This document shows positions 23,276-34,526 of a DNA stretch of 64,000 bases, piece by piece. Position numbers and translations under genes: made by a program. The number at the start of each line of letters is the position of its first letter. The first letter of the stretch is position 1. The DNA comes from Bathynomus jamesi (Eukaryota; Arthropoda; Malacostraca; Isopoda; Cirolanidae): contig JAJOZX010001734.1 of assembly GCA_023014485.1 (NCBI GenBank), positions 669,001-733,000 on the forward strand, given 5' to 3'. The notes beneath the pieces were generated by a model. The model did not search any database, had not been told where the DNA came from, and was given only the letters and a program-made list of their open reading frames with translations.

Positions 23276-26191
23276 CTCTAGAACACTAACGTCACGTTCC
23301 AGTTACACCATCACTAACGTCTGGCAAAAAATACCCGAAATTGAAAAATGAAAAAAAAAATAGTTCCAATCAAAATTTATTAAATAACTAAAAATGCATG
23401 AAAAGTTTAAGTAATATGCTATGCTATACCCCCTGTAAAACTTTAAAAAATAGTAGTAGTGAGCAGTGAGGGGGTACTAAAAAATATTGGAATTTCTTGG
23501 GCAAAAAACAAAGAACTTGATATTAAGTCCCTGAGTGTAAAGATGGCTACACCTGAAGACTTGTTCTTGCTGTCACACACCCCCAAGACGTGTGAGCATC
23601 ACCACAGAGACGCACAGCCTTGCAGCATCACCATATACTGTAGAGGAGATAAGACAAAAAGGGGCATTTATTGAGAAGCGTAAATGTTATGGTTGGCAAT
23701 ATGCATTTTTTTTTACTTTTTCAGTCCGCCTGCAAACAAACAGTAAATGTTAATCATCCATTATTAGTCTCATAACTAAGGATGGCAGGCAAAAACAAAA
23801 AATTATAACTTACTTATGCATCACAGGCAGTCAATACAGGCAGCGTAGTAGTGCCGGGCGCACACGGCTCGGCCACAGAGACGGCATTTATGTTTGGTTT
23901 TCCGGTCGGACCCTTTGGGGCACTCCACACACCTCACCATGGGCCCAGTCGCATCTGCTACCACAGAACCAGACGTGTTGGCAGCAGCAGTAGGGGTTGG
24001 GAGGTCACACATTGAACATAAGGCATTCCTGAGTGGTCTTGATAGGGATGGGGATGTCAGCCTATCTGTGGCCCATGGCTTGATAAGGGCCAGTGCCAAC
24101 TCCTGCATGAAATGTCTCCTTTGAGCTGTCACTCCTCCCCTCTTCCTGGTTGTTTGACAGTGGATGATCCACGCGTTGATGACAGAAGCATTGATCATCC
24201 AGTAAAACATACACAGTGGCTACCTCTTGGTTTTGCGACCACAGGAGTACTGTGCACACATTTGATCAAATGTGTCCACTCCTCCGTTTGTGCTGTTGTC
24301 GAATTCAATAACTTCTGGCTTCCCAGTGGTCCCTATGGTTGGCTGGGAGTGAATGGAGGAGAGAAGCATCACAATCTTCTTCTTGGTGGAAGTAGAAGGG
24401 AGGTATGACACCAAAGTTAGGTCCTTGGTGTGCAGGAATGCAGTAGAGCCTGGCGTCCTACCTTCCTTCGTGACCATCTCCCTCGGTATTTCTTTCTTGT
24501 TCCCCTTGATGGTCCCTACGCTCGTCATTCCACAGTTGAGAAGGAGGTTAGCAGCAAGGGGCACAGAGGTGAACCAGTTGTCCGTGGTCACGTTCCTGTT
24601 GGTGTGCTGGTACTCCTTCGTCAGTTCTTTGGTGAAGTAGTGTCCAAGTTGTAGGTTCTGCTGTGGTAGGGTGGCCTGTTTCCCCAAGTATGGAATGCCT
24701 GCAAGAAGGTACTTGCTATCGACGTCATTTGCAAGCACTAACTTGAGTCCATACTTTGCTGGTTTATTGGGGATGTACATCCGGAATGAGCACCTGCCCC
24801 TGAAGCCAAGCAGCTGCTCATCAACAGTGATGTTTTCCCCAGGCACATAATATTTTCTGCAATTAGCAATAAAAATGTCCCAGATGTGCCTGATGGGAGC
24901 AAACTTTTCACTAGCTTGCCTCTGCTGCCTTGTCTCATAATCGTCGAAGCGAAGGCAGGCAAGTAGGAACGCAAACCTGCCCTCCGACAAGGCAGCACGG
25001 TACATTGCAGGGCCCCAACTTGGATTCCACATCTCCTTAGTTGTGAGATGGTTGTCTCTCTGAGCGCCACTGAAGATGAGGACCCCAGCAATGCTCGTAC
25101 CTCTGCTGCAGAAGTCCTCTTCAGTGTTGCCGTCTTCCTTGTGTACTTTGCTGCCTCTATATCGATCTTCTTGTTGGTGCATTCCACAATCGCTAGAATT
25201 ATCTGCTCCTCAAAGAACAGTGAAAAGCACTTCTCAGTGGTGTCAGCACCTGATGCATCCGGTGTTGGCCCTGGTGTAAAGGCAGGCATAATGTTTCTTG
25301 CTGGTGTTCTTGTGGTTGCTGGTGACTGAGGCCGACAACTCCACCTGAAACCAGCAGTACTGCTGATTGTGCTGGTGGCAAAGTTGATCACAGGGGAGTC
25401 ATCCTCGTCACGGCGACGGCGCCGCCCCCTTCCACTAGAAGGAGGTGCAGCACGGGCAGCAGCAGGCATGGAGGGAGGCACAGAAGATGCAGGTGCAGGA
25501 GGAGGCACAGGTGAGGCAGGAGGAGAAACAGAAGGCAAATGAGAGGCCACAGATGAGGTGTCAGGTCCTGGGGTGGGTGGAGAGGCAGCAGATGTGGCCA
25601 CAGGTCCAGGTGTGGCCACGTGGCTGGTGGTAGGCCTAGCACGCCGCGGTCGCTTAGCCCGGCGGTGTGATGACCTGGGCTCATCTATGTCACTATCACT
25701 ACTCTCTTCACTTGGTTCCTGGACATAATCCTCATCAAGATCGCTGTCGTAAAGTACTTCTCCCTCAATTACGTCCTCGATCTCATCGTCACTGCTTTCC
25801 ATTAATTTCTCCTCAATCTCTTCCTGAGTGAAGGATTTCACTCTCTGAGCCATTTTTAAATATAATTATTATTAATTTCACTATGAAAATGCATAAACAC
25901 ACCCTGAAACACAAAAAAAGACATATATGGTATACAGTATCACTAACCCTGGGTAATATTTACCCAGGGTATTGTTTGTACGTTATCACTAACCCCGGGT
26001 AAAATCTACCCAAACCCGCGTTTACGGAAAAACCCGGGTCGGGAGCGGAGTCACGCACCCTGCCTCTACGACGTCTGTGAGGGAACTGAAGGTATACTGG
26101 GTCCCGCACGTCTACCTCCCAGGGAACCGTACGAGATGCGCATGCGCTACCTCAATGTGGGTAAAATTTACCCAGGGTTAGCGTTCTAGGG
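23276..26191 (-). mobile_element. piggyBac transposon with TTAA target duplication
   Basis: TTAA flanks both ends (23272-23275, 26192-26195). The left terminus CTCTAGAACACTAACG and the inverted right terminus CCCTAGAACGCTAACC match. Near the right end, GGGTAAAWTYTACCC-like palindromes are repeated at about 25942, 25995 and 26159. The single large gene is on the minus strand. The element sits inside a mariner-type element. Confidence 0.95.
23821..25853 (-). pseudogene. piggyBac transposase, one frameshift and one stop
   Basis: It starts at 25853 with 'MAQRVKSFTQEEIEEKLMES' and an acidic, then Pro/Ala-rich N-terminal region. The frame shifts near 25095 ('VRALLG' to 'VLIFSG'). The catalytic domain holds the three expected Asp blocks: 'ENITVDEQLLGF', 'NVTTDNWFTS' and 'NGGVDTFDQM'. 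A TAG at 24220-24222 replaces the expected Trp codon, after which the frame continues. The C-terminus (to 23821) is a Cys/His-rich zinc-binding domain with 'CSMC', 'CVEC', 'CRLCGRAVCARHY' and 'CIDC'. About 680 codons in all, within the usual range. Only two lesions suggest fairly recent activity. Confidence 0.92.
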
Positions 26192-26429
26192 TTAAATCCT
26201 TCATATCTCGGCAAATACGGTACATACACCATGAAATTTTAGTATGTTAGTACTAGGTAATTTTATGGTTTGTATGTCATCTTTTAGCATTTAGCTGAGA
26301 AATTGGATTTATGTCGAATATTCCAGAAAAATATTGCTAATCATAGGTTCAAGTTGATAATTAAAGTGATTTTAATTAACGTAAGCCAACTGCAGGAGGT
26401 TTGGACAAGCTTCTCAAGAAAATGATGAA

Positions 26430-26912
26430 ACAGGAGATATCAAAAGAATACCAGGTAGCGGTATTAAATTTGGCCATCAAACAGTCCTGATTTAAATCCT
26501 GTTGATTACGGCCTTTGGGAAAATTTGTCACAGTGAATTTATCGGGTCAAAGCAAGAAATGTCGCTCATTTACGACAGCTTCTTCTGAAAAAATGGGATG
26601 AGCTACCACAAGAACAAATCAATAAATCCAAAGATAGCGGTATTAAATTTGGCCATCAAACAGTCCTGATTTAAATCCTGTTGATTACGGCCTTTGTGAA
26701 AATTTGTCACAGAGAATTTATCGGGTCAAAGCAAGAAATGTCGCTCATTTACGACAGCTTCTTCTGAAAAAATGGGATGAGATACCACAAGAACAAATCA
26801 ATAAATCCAAAGATGAGTTGCGTACTAGACTGAAAAAGGTTGTCGAAGTTCGTGGTAAACATATCAAGCAGTTTTTTAACATCAAGGTAGCACCATATGT
26901 GAGTACTTTGTA
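26430..26912 (+). pseudogene. mariner-type transposase C-terminal fragment, tandemly duplicated
   Basis: 'WPSNSPDLNPVDYGLWENL' (across frames) is the third catalytic block of a Tc1/mariner enzyme with Asp in the final position. A roughly 180-bp block is repeated in tandem (about 26457-26635 and 26638-26815). The open part at 26704-26912 continues with 'VAHLRQLLLKKWDEIPQEQI' and ends at 'YVSTL'. The N-terminal and first two catalytic regions are missing. Confidence 0.75.
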
Positions 26913-27144
26913 ACTATTTATCTGCAAATACAATGCAGTAGTAGTGTAAATGGAGAATTTCCAGTGGCATAAAGAAATGTTCAATAAATCCGTAATTTTC
27001 ATTAGTTTTCTTTGAAATCCACTCACCTTATAGGAAATTTACTTAGTTGTGGGATGTGAAAAAAATATTGAAATCTCACCATAAATTTGGATTTTACGGC
27101 CAAAGTTCGTGGTTTCCCTTTTTATGGCCCACCCGATATATATA

Positions 27145-28190
27145 CCTTACAACCTTACAACCTTACAAAGGTTTCGCGCGATGATTCCTCATTTCGCAAA
27201 GATCAGGCTTGTCGCCACTCCTCTAGAGTTGGCCTCGTGAAGTAGTGAGTTGGTTTCTTGTGCTCTCCACCTCACATAGCCAGGTACGCCAGGCTCATCG
27301 GGGATTGTTCTGAGCCAGGCGTCTAGTCTTCTTTTGAAGATTTTCCACCGCAACTCCCTTCGTGTTTCTAAGGTCTTTGGGCAACTGATTAAACAGTTTT
27401 GATCCTCTCACTACAAAAATATTTTCTTTCAGGGTTAAGGATGTTCCCTGTCTCGCCTTCAATTTGGGGATACGAAATAGTCTACCGTTTCTACCTTCCA
27501 CCGTTGTTTGGGGAGTTATAGGGTTCAGAGTAAGATTAGGGACTAGTTTCTCCATTATTTTCCAAGTGTAAATAATGGTGTATCTCTCTCTTCTCCTTTC
27601 AAGTGAAAATAGGTCTAGTTTGCGTAACCTTTCCCAGTAATTTAGTTCTTTGCACCCATTGATCTTGGCTGTGAAGCTTCTCTGGATCCCTTCTAGCTGT
27701 CTAATATCTTTTTTATATGGGGACGTTAGGACCCATTCCAATTTGAGTATGATCGGGGTTTTCAGTAGAGGAATCATTACATTCCTATCCCTTCGTTTAA
27801 AGGTTCTCAATATCTCTCCCGTTATTCTCTTTGCTCTGTTTACTGCTATCTTATTTTGTGTTTCAAATTTCGCATCATCTGTCATTACAACCCTTAAATC
27901 TTTTACTCTGGAATTTCTCTGAATTTCGTGTCCATTTGGGGTATAATATTCCATGGATTTTAGGTCTTCTCTTTTTCTGTACCGTAATAGCTGAAATTTC
28001 TCGGTGTTAAATGTCATATTGTTGTCTTCCGTCCATTTGTAGAGTCTGTTTATGTCGGTTTGTAGAGATCCTATATCTTCTGGGTTTCTTATTTTTCTAC
28101 TGATCTTTGTGTTATCCGCAAAGGATGTTACTGTGCTGTCTCTGGTAACGTCCTCATCTATGTCAGTTACATAAGTCATATATATATATA
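27145..28190 (-). mobile_element. CR1-like LINE, 5' truncated, with TTGTAAGG tail repeats
   Basis: It is read on the minus strand, from inside the RT catalytic domain to the 3' end. The 3' tail is three copies of the octamer TTGTAAGG (27147-27170 region, seen as CCTTACAA on the plus strand). CR1/L2-type LINEs commonly end in short tandem repeats of this sort, without poly(A). The truncation point lies at an AT repeat next to a Penelope-end fragment. Confidence 0.8.
27189..28190 (-). pseudogene. LINE ORF2 C-terminal part (RT thumb and connection)
   Basis: It opens with 'YVTDIDEDV', equivalent to the usual YINDI block, and 'SFADNTKIS', where the catalytic FADD reads FADN. It continues through 'YKWTEDNNMTFNTEKFQLL' and 'NYWERLRKLDLFSLERRRER' to 'FNQLPKDLRN'. 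A frameshift near 27330 then separates the last block, 'AWLRTIPDEPGVPGYVRWRA', which ends at 27189. The FADN change alone would abolish polymerase activity. The C-terminus matches the LINE 3' ends at 9 kb and 14.3 kb. Confidence 0.82.
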
Positions 28191-28195
28191 TATGA

Positions 28196-28320
28196 TGTAA
28201 TCCCACAAGGAAAAAGAAAACTGATTCCAAGGCTTTCGTGTATTCAGAAGTACACCTCGTCAGGGAGTTTGAATACACGAAAGGCCTTGGAAGCATTTTT
28301 CTTTTTCCTTGTGTGTTTAC
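28196..28320. repeat. Inverted Penelope-like ends with a hammerhead-like core
   Basis: TTCCAAGGCTTTCGTGTATT and its inverse AATACACGAAAGGCCTTGG flank a short loop. On the minus strand CTGACGA, GGTGTA...TACAC and GAAA follow one another, a third variant of the hammerhead-like layout. CTTTTTCCTTGTG sits at both edges. It looks like two element tails joined face to face. Confidence 0.5.
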
Positions 28321-28377
28321 TCATTCATTCATTTCAAGTGTTTAATTGTGAAATTCATCCCATATACATATATATAT

Positions 28378-28427
28378 AGCTGCCGTGCCTATATATATAT
28401 ATATATATATATACAGGCACGGCAGCT
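28378..28427. repeat. 12-bp inverted repeat around an AT loop
   Basis: AGCTGCCGTGCC (28378-28389) and GGCACGGCAGCT (28416-28427) are exact inverses around a pure AT tract. It borders the 5' edge of the inverted LINE RT segment. Confidence 0.8.
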
Positions 28428-29857
28428 AACTTTAATAGATATATCGAGCTTAGACATCAGGTTAAAGATCAGTTAGGAATGCTAAGCGTAATTTAGAGAT
28501 ACTTATAGCTGCGGATAGTAAACATAATCCAAAAAAGTTTTTTGAATTCGTCAATAATCGTAAGCCGATAAAAGATAACATAGGCCCTCTAGTGGATGTT
28601 AACGGCGCATTGGCTACTGACGCTCAGGCGATGGCGGGTATTTTCAATAACTTTTTGCGACAGTTTTTACCGTAGAAGACATAAATAATGTCCCCAACGT
28701 GGACGATATTGTTCCATTTAGTAGCGAGACTATTTTGGATGAAATAACTGTTTACGAGGGTGAGATTGCGCATTATATCGATAGGCTAAAAGTTAGCAAG
28801 GCTCCAGGCCCTGACGCTTTTTATCCCAGGCATTTGAAAGATGTGAAAGGCGTTATCGTAGGCCCGTTAACGAAGATTTTTTATCAGTCACTCGAAACGG
28901 GGATTATTCCTGAAGACTTCAAATTAGCTAACGTCACGCCCATTTTTAAAAAAAGCGACCGCACAGTAGCTAGCAATTATAAGCCCATTAGCTTAACGTC
29001 AATTGTCGGTAAACTTTTGGAATCCGTAGTTAGGGATCGTTTCATCGATCACTTAGGAAGTAGAGATTTCATTAATAGTAGTCAGCATAGGTTTCGACGC
29101 CATAGATCTTGTTTAACTAATTTGTTAGAATTTTATAACAAAATAGTGCGTGAATACGATAGGCATAGAGCGGCTGACGTTATTTATTTAGATTTTCAAA
29201 AGGCGTTCGTTACAGTTCCGCATAGAAGATTAATTGCGAAGGTTAAAGCGCACGGTATACGCGGTCAGGTAGCTAACTGGTCAGAGAAATGGCTTCGTGC
29301 TAGGAGACAGAGGGTCGTTGTTAATGGTAGTGAATCGGGGTGGTTGGATGTCGGTAGCGGTGTCCCACAGTGTTCAGTGTTAGACTCATTGCTATTCGTA
29401 ATTTACATTAACGACATAGATGTAGGATTGACTAGTAACGTGTCAAAATTCGCGGACGATACTAAAATAAGCGGTAAGGTTGTTAACGAGGACGATAGAA
29501 GTACGCTCCAAGACGATGTAAATAGGATTATGGAGTGGACGGATAAGTGGCAGATGCAATTTAACGTAGACAAATGTAAAGTTTTGCATATAGGTTCTGG
29601 TAACAATAATTACACGTACACGATGGATGGTAGAGAGTTAGCTAGCGTTGACGAGGAAGTAGATTTAGGTGTACGTGTATCTAAGGATTTAAAAGTTAGG
29701 AACCAGTGCCTGGAGTCTTGCGCAAAAGCTAATAGAATGTTAGGCTTCATAGCGCGCAATTTTGAATTTAAATCGAAGAATATTATATTGCCCCTTTACA
29801 AGTCCCTAGTCAGGCCTCATTTAGAATATGCCGTTCAGTTTTGGTGCCCGTATTAAG
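28428..29857 (+). pseudogene. CR1-like LINE reverse transcriptase segment, inverted relative to the rest of the element
   Basis: From 28428 ('NFNRYIELRHQVKDQLG', then a frameshift) it reads 'KHNPKKFFEFVNNRKP' and then an open stretch of 385 codons (28699-29856). RT blocks are 'APGPDAFYPRHLK', 'YKPISLTSIVGKLLESVV', 'YLDFQKAFVTVPH', 'GVPQCSVLDSLLFVIYINDI' and 'KFADDTKISGK'. The catalytic FADD is kept, but the usual first Asp (AFDTVPH) reads Val and GVPQGS reads GVPQCS. It ends abruptly at 'HLEYAVQFWCPY', where the minus-strand endonuclease part begins. The linker sequence at its start matches where the endonuclease part stops, so the two were once joined. Confidence 0.85.
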
Positions 29858-30822
29858 TCTATACGCTCTGTTACGCTCGTTTATGAACTCGCCTATTTCC
29901 CTAGTCCACCATTTGGGCCTACCATGATTTCTAGCGGGCTTGGGCCTACGAGGAATAAACTCCCTTTCAATATTTATAAAACTTTCTTTAAACGCCTCCC
30001 AATACAAATTTGTGTCATTACCCATAAATAAGTTATCCCAGTCCACTACTCCCATCCTATCAGTAAAACTATCAAAATTAGCCCTAAGAAAATCAGGGTT
30101 TCTATTACGTTACTATCCTTAGTGTTTTCTATCAATAACTTAAAGCTAAGAATTTGATGATCACTACATCCTAAACTCTCGCCTACTTCTAAACCTTCGA
30201 CTATATTTTCGCGGTTCGTCATCACCAAATCTAAAATATTGTCACCGCGCGTTGGTTCGGTAACCATCTGTCGTAAAAAATTATCCTCCATGAACGCACT
30301 CAATCTCAAACCCTCCTCATTACCAGTAAAAGTCTCGTAATTAACATTAGGGCAGTTAAAGTCTCCGACAATTATACTATTCCGATTGTCAATAAAGTTA
30401 TCAAGAAGTGCGTAAAATCTAGTATCGGTATCGAGGGGTTGAACGGGAGGTCTATAAACAACAACAAAATTAAAACTAATACTACGCGGCCTAACTTCAA
30501 CGCATATCGCATTAATTGCTGCCGGAAAACCTATCTTAACCTCGATAGCCTTAAGGGAATTACGAATGTACAGCAAAACGCCGCCACCAAACCTATGTAA
30601 CTTATCATTAGTAAAGAGTTTAAATCCCGGTACATCAAGTTCCCCCAACAAGTCCCGAGTCATGGTATTTAACCACGTTTCAGTAATAGCAACTATATCG
30701 TAGTTGCCGGAATAAATTTTCGCCTTAAGTTCGTTTAATTTATTTCTAATACTACGCGCATTACAATAAAAGACGTTTAAGTTATTTTTTACCACGGGCC
30801 GGCGTTTTGAACTATTTTTCAC
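29856..30822 (-). pseudogene. LINE apurinic-type endonuclease domain and linker
   Basis: The open part at 30822-30046 begins near 'NLNVFYCNARSIRNKLNELK'. It shows the APE-like blocks 'DIVAITETWL', 'VVYRPP', 'IIVGDFNCPNVNYE' and 'GCSDHQILSFKL', with the ET, GDFN and SDH catalytic residues in place. A frameshift near 30060 leads into the linker 'MGVVDWDNLFMGNDTN...' and 'NRAYRLNTG', where the sequence is cut by the inverted RT segment. The enzyme would nick target DNA for reverse transcription. Confidence 0.87.
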
Positions 30823-30829
30823 GTCGGGC

Positions 30830-31845
30830 CCGCGTTCCCCGGACCTACAACGTTTAAAGAAGGCTTCGACCTATACAGCTTTCGTACGTTTTCGTCAATT
30901 AACCTACCTAGCCTAGCATTACCTATTTCATTAAAATGCACCCCCATCCTTTATAAAAAGGCTAGGATCACTGAATTCTGACCACAGCTTTACGAAGGGT
31001 ACATTTTCCTCTGCACAAATCTCTTCTAATTTATTATTCAAAAATATTGTTTTAGACGTAATCCTAAGACCCAAACCGTGCCTAGGGGGTAATATCTAAA
31101 ACTAAAGACCTATCTGACCTCGCCTTTAGGGACCTAATTAACCCCTATATCTCAGGCACTCTCGTATCGGGCCTATACGAGTCGTTGCCTCCTACCATCG
31201 TCACCAACATCGAGTGACGGGAGGCAACGTCAATCCTGTCCACCTCATCTCTAACTCTGTCAATCCTGGTCCCTGGGAGACAGACCCTCCTCCTCTTGGT
31301 TGGATGCCGTTTAACGAACTCTGCGTCCATATGGCGCACTAAAGAGTCCCCAATTAAAATAGTTTCCTCCTCATTCACGTCCCTTTCCAAATGGGCGAAA
31401 CGGTTCGAAACCTCGATAGGGGGGGTGATTCCTATCACCTACCGTACGCGGCCTAGCTCCACCCTTAACTTCTCTAAATCCCTCACCATCTACTAATCTC
31501 GGACCAACCTTAACCCACTTCCTCAACTCTATCCAACCTTCCCAACAAGCTACCTAAACTAGAAACTAGGTTACGCACCTCACCCTTGAAATTACTAACG
31601 TCTTGAACGTTAGTATTGGTTCGGCTTTCGTCAACCGTAGTCCTACCCCTGCCCTCATCAAGCGTTGCAAGTCTTTCCGTTACCTCACGTACACTGCGTT
31701 TTATGTCAACTATTTCCTCCATTAACTCGCAAAAGAAACAAACTGATCTCTCGGTAATCGCCATAGGACCGCCGTTATAATCTTTAAATTCCGAATACCA
31801 CCGGTTTACCCCACACCTAACACACGACGCTTTCTGCGATGGCAT
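30830..31845 (-). pseudogene. CR1-like ORF1 protein: zinc motif, coiled coil and SGNH esterase domain
   Basis: It starts at 31845 ('MPSQKASCVRCGVNRWYSEF'). Cys pairs (CVRC, CFFC) suggest a zinc-binding module. A Leu/Glu-rich helical stretch follows up to 31510. After a frame change, the esterase domain runs from 31438: 'ILIGDSLVRHMD' (Ser block), 'VTMVGGNDSY' (GGND block), and near 30950 'KDG' then 'HFNEIGNARLGRL' in the next frame (Asp-His block). These are the GDSL, GxND and DxxH blocks of SGNH hydrolases found in ORF1 of some CR1 LINEs. At least two frameshifts break it. Confidence 0.75.
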
Positions 31846-31959
31846 CGCGCAGTTAAAAATTAGTTTATAACCGTCACAAGTTTAAGTTAAATTAAGCCGG
31901 CACGCTATGAAAACTTCTAAGTCGCTAAAAACCACTAATATTCAATTACTTAACTATAA

Positions 31960-32790
31960 CAATGTGAATATAAACGCAAGTATATAAAATTCGAAACTTT
32001 CCAAAAGTAAAATTCTTAGGAATATGCAAAAGTAGATGTAATATCAGAGAGCTCAGGAAATGCGTCCGGTCAGTAGAGTCTGGCTGACGATCAAGAGTCA
32101 GAGAGATATGTAGGAAGATCGCCAGCAGGGCATCCCTTGCGGAACCCATACTGACGATATGAAAGAAGTTTGTGAGAAGAGCGATGTTTAAGAATCTTCC
32201 TATTAAGGATAGACTCAAAACTGTAAAACAGACGAAATAAAAGCAAATGGACGATATGTGGAGGGTTGAGAGCGGTCACCCTTGTTTGGAACTGCGAACT
32301 TCCAGCAGGAAGGAAAAGTACCAGATGAGAGACAAAGACGAAAGAGTTTGCCTAGGGGTGGTATCAGTACAGAAGTACAGATAGGGCAGAAAAAACATCT
32401 TTGGAGGAGATTCTAATTTCAGACATAATTAAGTCGGAGGGAGGAGATGTAGGAACAGTACTAGAATCGTCCCTGGTTGAGTTGGACGCGAAAGTTTGAG
32501 TGAAGAAGTCAACCTTGCCCGGAGAAGAGACGGCAACTGAACCGTCGGAATGGAAAAGAGGAGGGAAAGAAGAGGAAGTAAAGTTGTTGAAGAGGTTCTT
32601 ACCTATATGCCAGAAAGAGCGAGAAGAATTAGAATTGGATAGGTTTTCACATTTTTTTTTGATGAAGGAACTTTTAGCTAGTCGAAGAACAGATTTCGCA
32701 CGATTCAGGCAGAAATATTAGCTAAGTGAGAGTCAGGAGTCGGATAGCGACGGTACCTTCTAAAACCTCCTCTTTATTGCGGGTAACATT
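31960..32790 (-). pseudogene. Fragment of a second LINE family reverse transcriptase
   Basis: On the minus strand, read across stops and frame changes: 'LSSGTFPSCWKFAVPNKGDR', 'SQPSTYRPFAF', 'ESILNRKILKHRSSHKLLS' and 'RQYGFRKGCPAGDLPTYLSD'. These are the N-terminal RT blocks of a LINE family whose C-terminal part appears at 42040-43600 and whose 3' end is at 48785-49077. It is heavily decayed. Confidence 0.65.
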
Positions 32791-32841
32791 AGAACAGGCA
32801 AAGTTACACCAAGGAATTTTTGCATCAGTAATAGGAATAGA

Positions 32842-32844
<3 letters not shown>

Positions 32845-32893
<49 letters not shown>
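32845..32893. repeat. GT microsatellite
   Basis: An uninterrupted TG dinucleotide run separating two LINE remnants. Confidence 0.95.
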
Positions 32894-32896
<3 letters not shown>

Positions 32897-32989
32897 ACAT
32901 TTTTTTCTATGTTATTACAGTATTTCTATTACCGTATTATTCTAATCTTCATATCATGATCAACACTTTAAATATTGTGAATGCTGTAA

Positions 32990-34475
32990 ATAAAACCTGT
33001 CTTTCCTAAAGTTAAACATTCGCAGCCTCCCAAGCCACTGACGAACTGACAGCTAACCTAAAATTATTGCAACATAAATTTACGTGCATTATATTAACTA
33101 AAACCTGGTTAAATGAAAATAACAGCTTTTTTAACATTCCAGGATACACAAGCTATCTGTATGTAGGGCTATCAATTGGGGGAGGTGTAAGTATATTTGT
33201 AAACTCAAACTAAAAGAGTAAAAGTTTCGAAACACTTGCAACTGAAATGTTTATTCATAACAACGGGTATTCGATTTTCGACATTTACCGACCATCAACT
33301 GGTAACGGACCAACTTTTATTACAAATATCGATGGAATTTTAACCTCCAGTTACATTGGTCACAATTGTGTTATTGTAGATTTAAATATTCATCTCACAA
33401 AACATTCAAATAATAACCCAAGCTTCCTTCACAACAACATGACTGCAAGTGATTTTAAATTACCTATTACAAAGCCAACTACTGTAGACTTCACAATGAC
33501 ATTAGAAATTCGTCTCTGTGAGATCAGATCTTGGTGCGATCCCTGCTTGACTGCATTTCAGGTATAATTATATTAACTATCACAGATCACTTGCCTATGT
33601 ACACCATGCTAATCACCCATTTATTAGCAAAGGAAACTAACAAAATATAAAAGTTGTCTATAGATCTTACAGCTATAACAACAATTTAAAGTTCATGAGA
33701 GAAATAACAGCTTTTGACTGGAATAGAATAATAGCAAGTAATTATGACAGTGGAAAAAAATTTAAAGCATTCTCACACTAATGGATATATTGAACATAAA
33801 CTTTCCTCTTAAATCAAAAGTAATATCTAAAACTAAATACAACAACAAATGGATCACACAAGCTCTCATTATGGGTATTAAACGCAAACATTCTCTCTTT
33901 AAACTATGGAAAACTGATATTATTACCAAACAGATATACAAAACTTACCGTAACAGACTTAATGCACTCATTAAAAAAACAAAAGCAGATCATTATTGTT
34001 CAAAAACTGACGAACAGAATCCAATCCAATCCAAAAAAGCTGTGGAGCACTGTGAAAGAGTTAATTCACACAAAGAATGTTAAAACAAGTCCCTTGTCCT
34101 CACTCACACAAGGCGGAAATTCTTACAGTGACCATAGAGAAATGGCCAATTTAATAAACAACTTCTTTGCAAATATCGACTCCATCACTGCAGCCTCGAT
34201 CCAAATTACAGACACTCACCACCGACAATACATGCTACAACCAAATCTAAACTCATTTTTCTTTGATCTAATCCAACCATACGATGTCTCTCTCGCAATA
34301 AAAAATCTAAAACATAAAGATTCTGACATCAGTTCGAATTCGATGAAAATATACAAATTACTGAAGTATCTGATGAAATTGCAATACCACTCAGTAAGCT
34401 AACGAATGAATTAGTAACACGAGGTATATTCCCTGACAGTCTAAAAGAAGCCAGAGTATGCCTTGTATTTTGTAG
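32990..34475 (+). pseudogene. LINE endonuclease, linker and start of RT, decayed
   Basis: Plus-strand pieces: 'FTCIILTKTWLNENNSF' and 'GGVSIFVNSN' (endonuclease start), 'YSIFDIYRPSTGNGPTFI' and 'NCVIVDLNIHL' (middle). After a gap come 'YNNKWITQALIMGIKRKHSL' and 'YKTYRNRLNALIKKTKADHY' (linker), and 'LTNELVTRGIFPDSLKEARV' (RT N-terminus), where it ends at about 34475. Several frames are needed and stops are frequent. It is a different family from the CR1-like element at 28.4-31.8 kb. Confidence 0.7.
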
Positions 34476-34526
34476 TGTACCTTCATTGTTTTATTCGTTA
34501 TTTACTTTACTTTATTACTTTCCCTT

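Larger units (their letters stand above)
23034..27136 (+). mobile_element. mariner-type element with roughly 200-bp TIRs, interrupted by piggyBac
   Basis: The left end TTGGGTGGGCAATAAAAAAC is inverted at the right end (TCGGGTGGGCCATAAAAAGG), and TA flanks both ends (23032-23033, 27137-27138). Inverted similarity runs about 210 bp inward: 23145-23245 mirrors about 26930-27030. The element carries a short piece of a Tc1/mariner transposase at 26430-26912. A piggyBac lies at 23276-26191; without it the element is about 1.2 kb. Confidence 0.85.

Noticed and set aside
25388..25684. Leu/Pro-rich 98-codon minus ORF and a 62-codon plus ORF opposite it
   Set aside because: They are alternative frames of the Pro/Ala-rich linker of the piggyBac transposase; low-complexity coding sequence keeps several frames open.
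28428..31845. Twin priming as the cause of the LINE inversion
   Set aside because: The order is sense 5' part then inverted 3' part, opposite to the structure twin priming makes.
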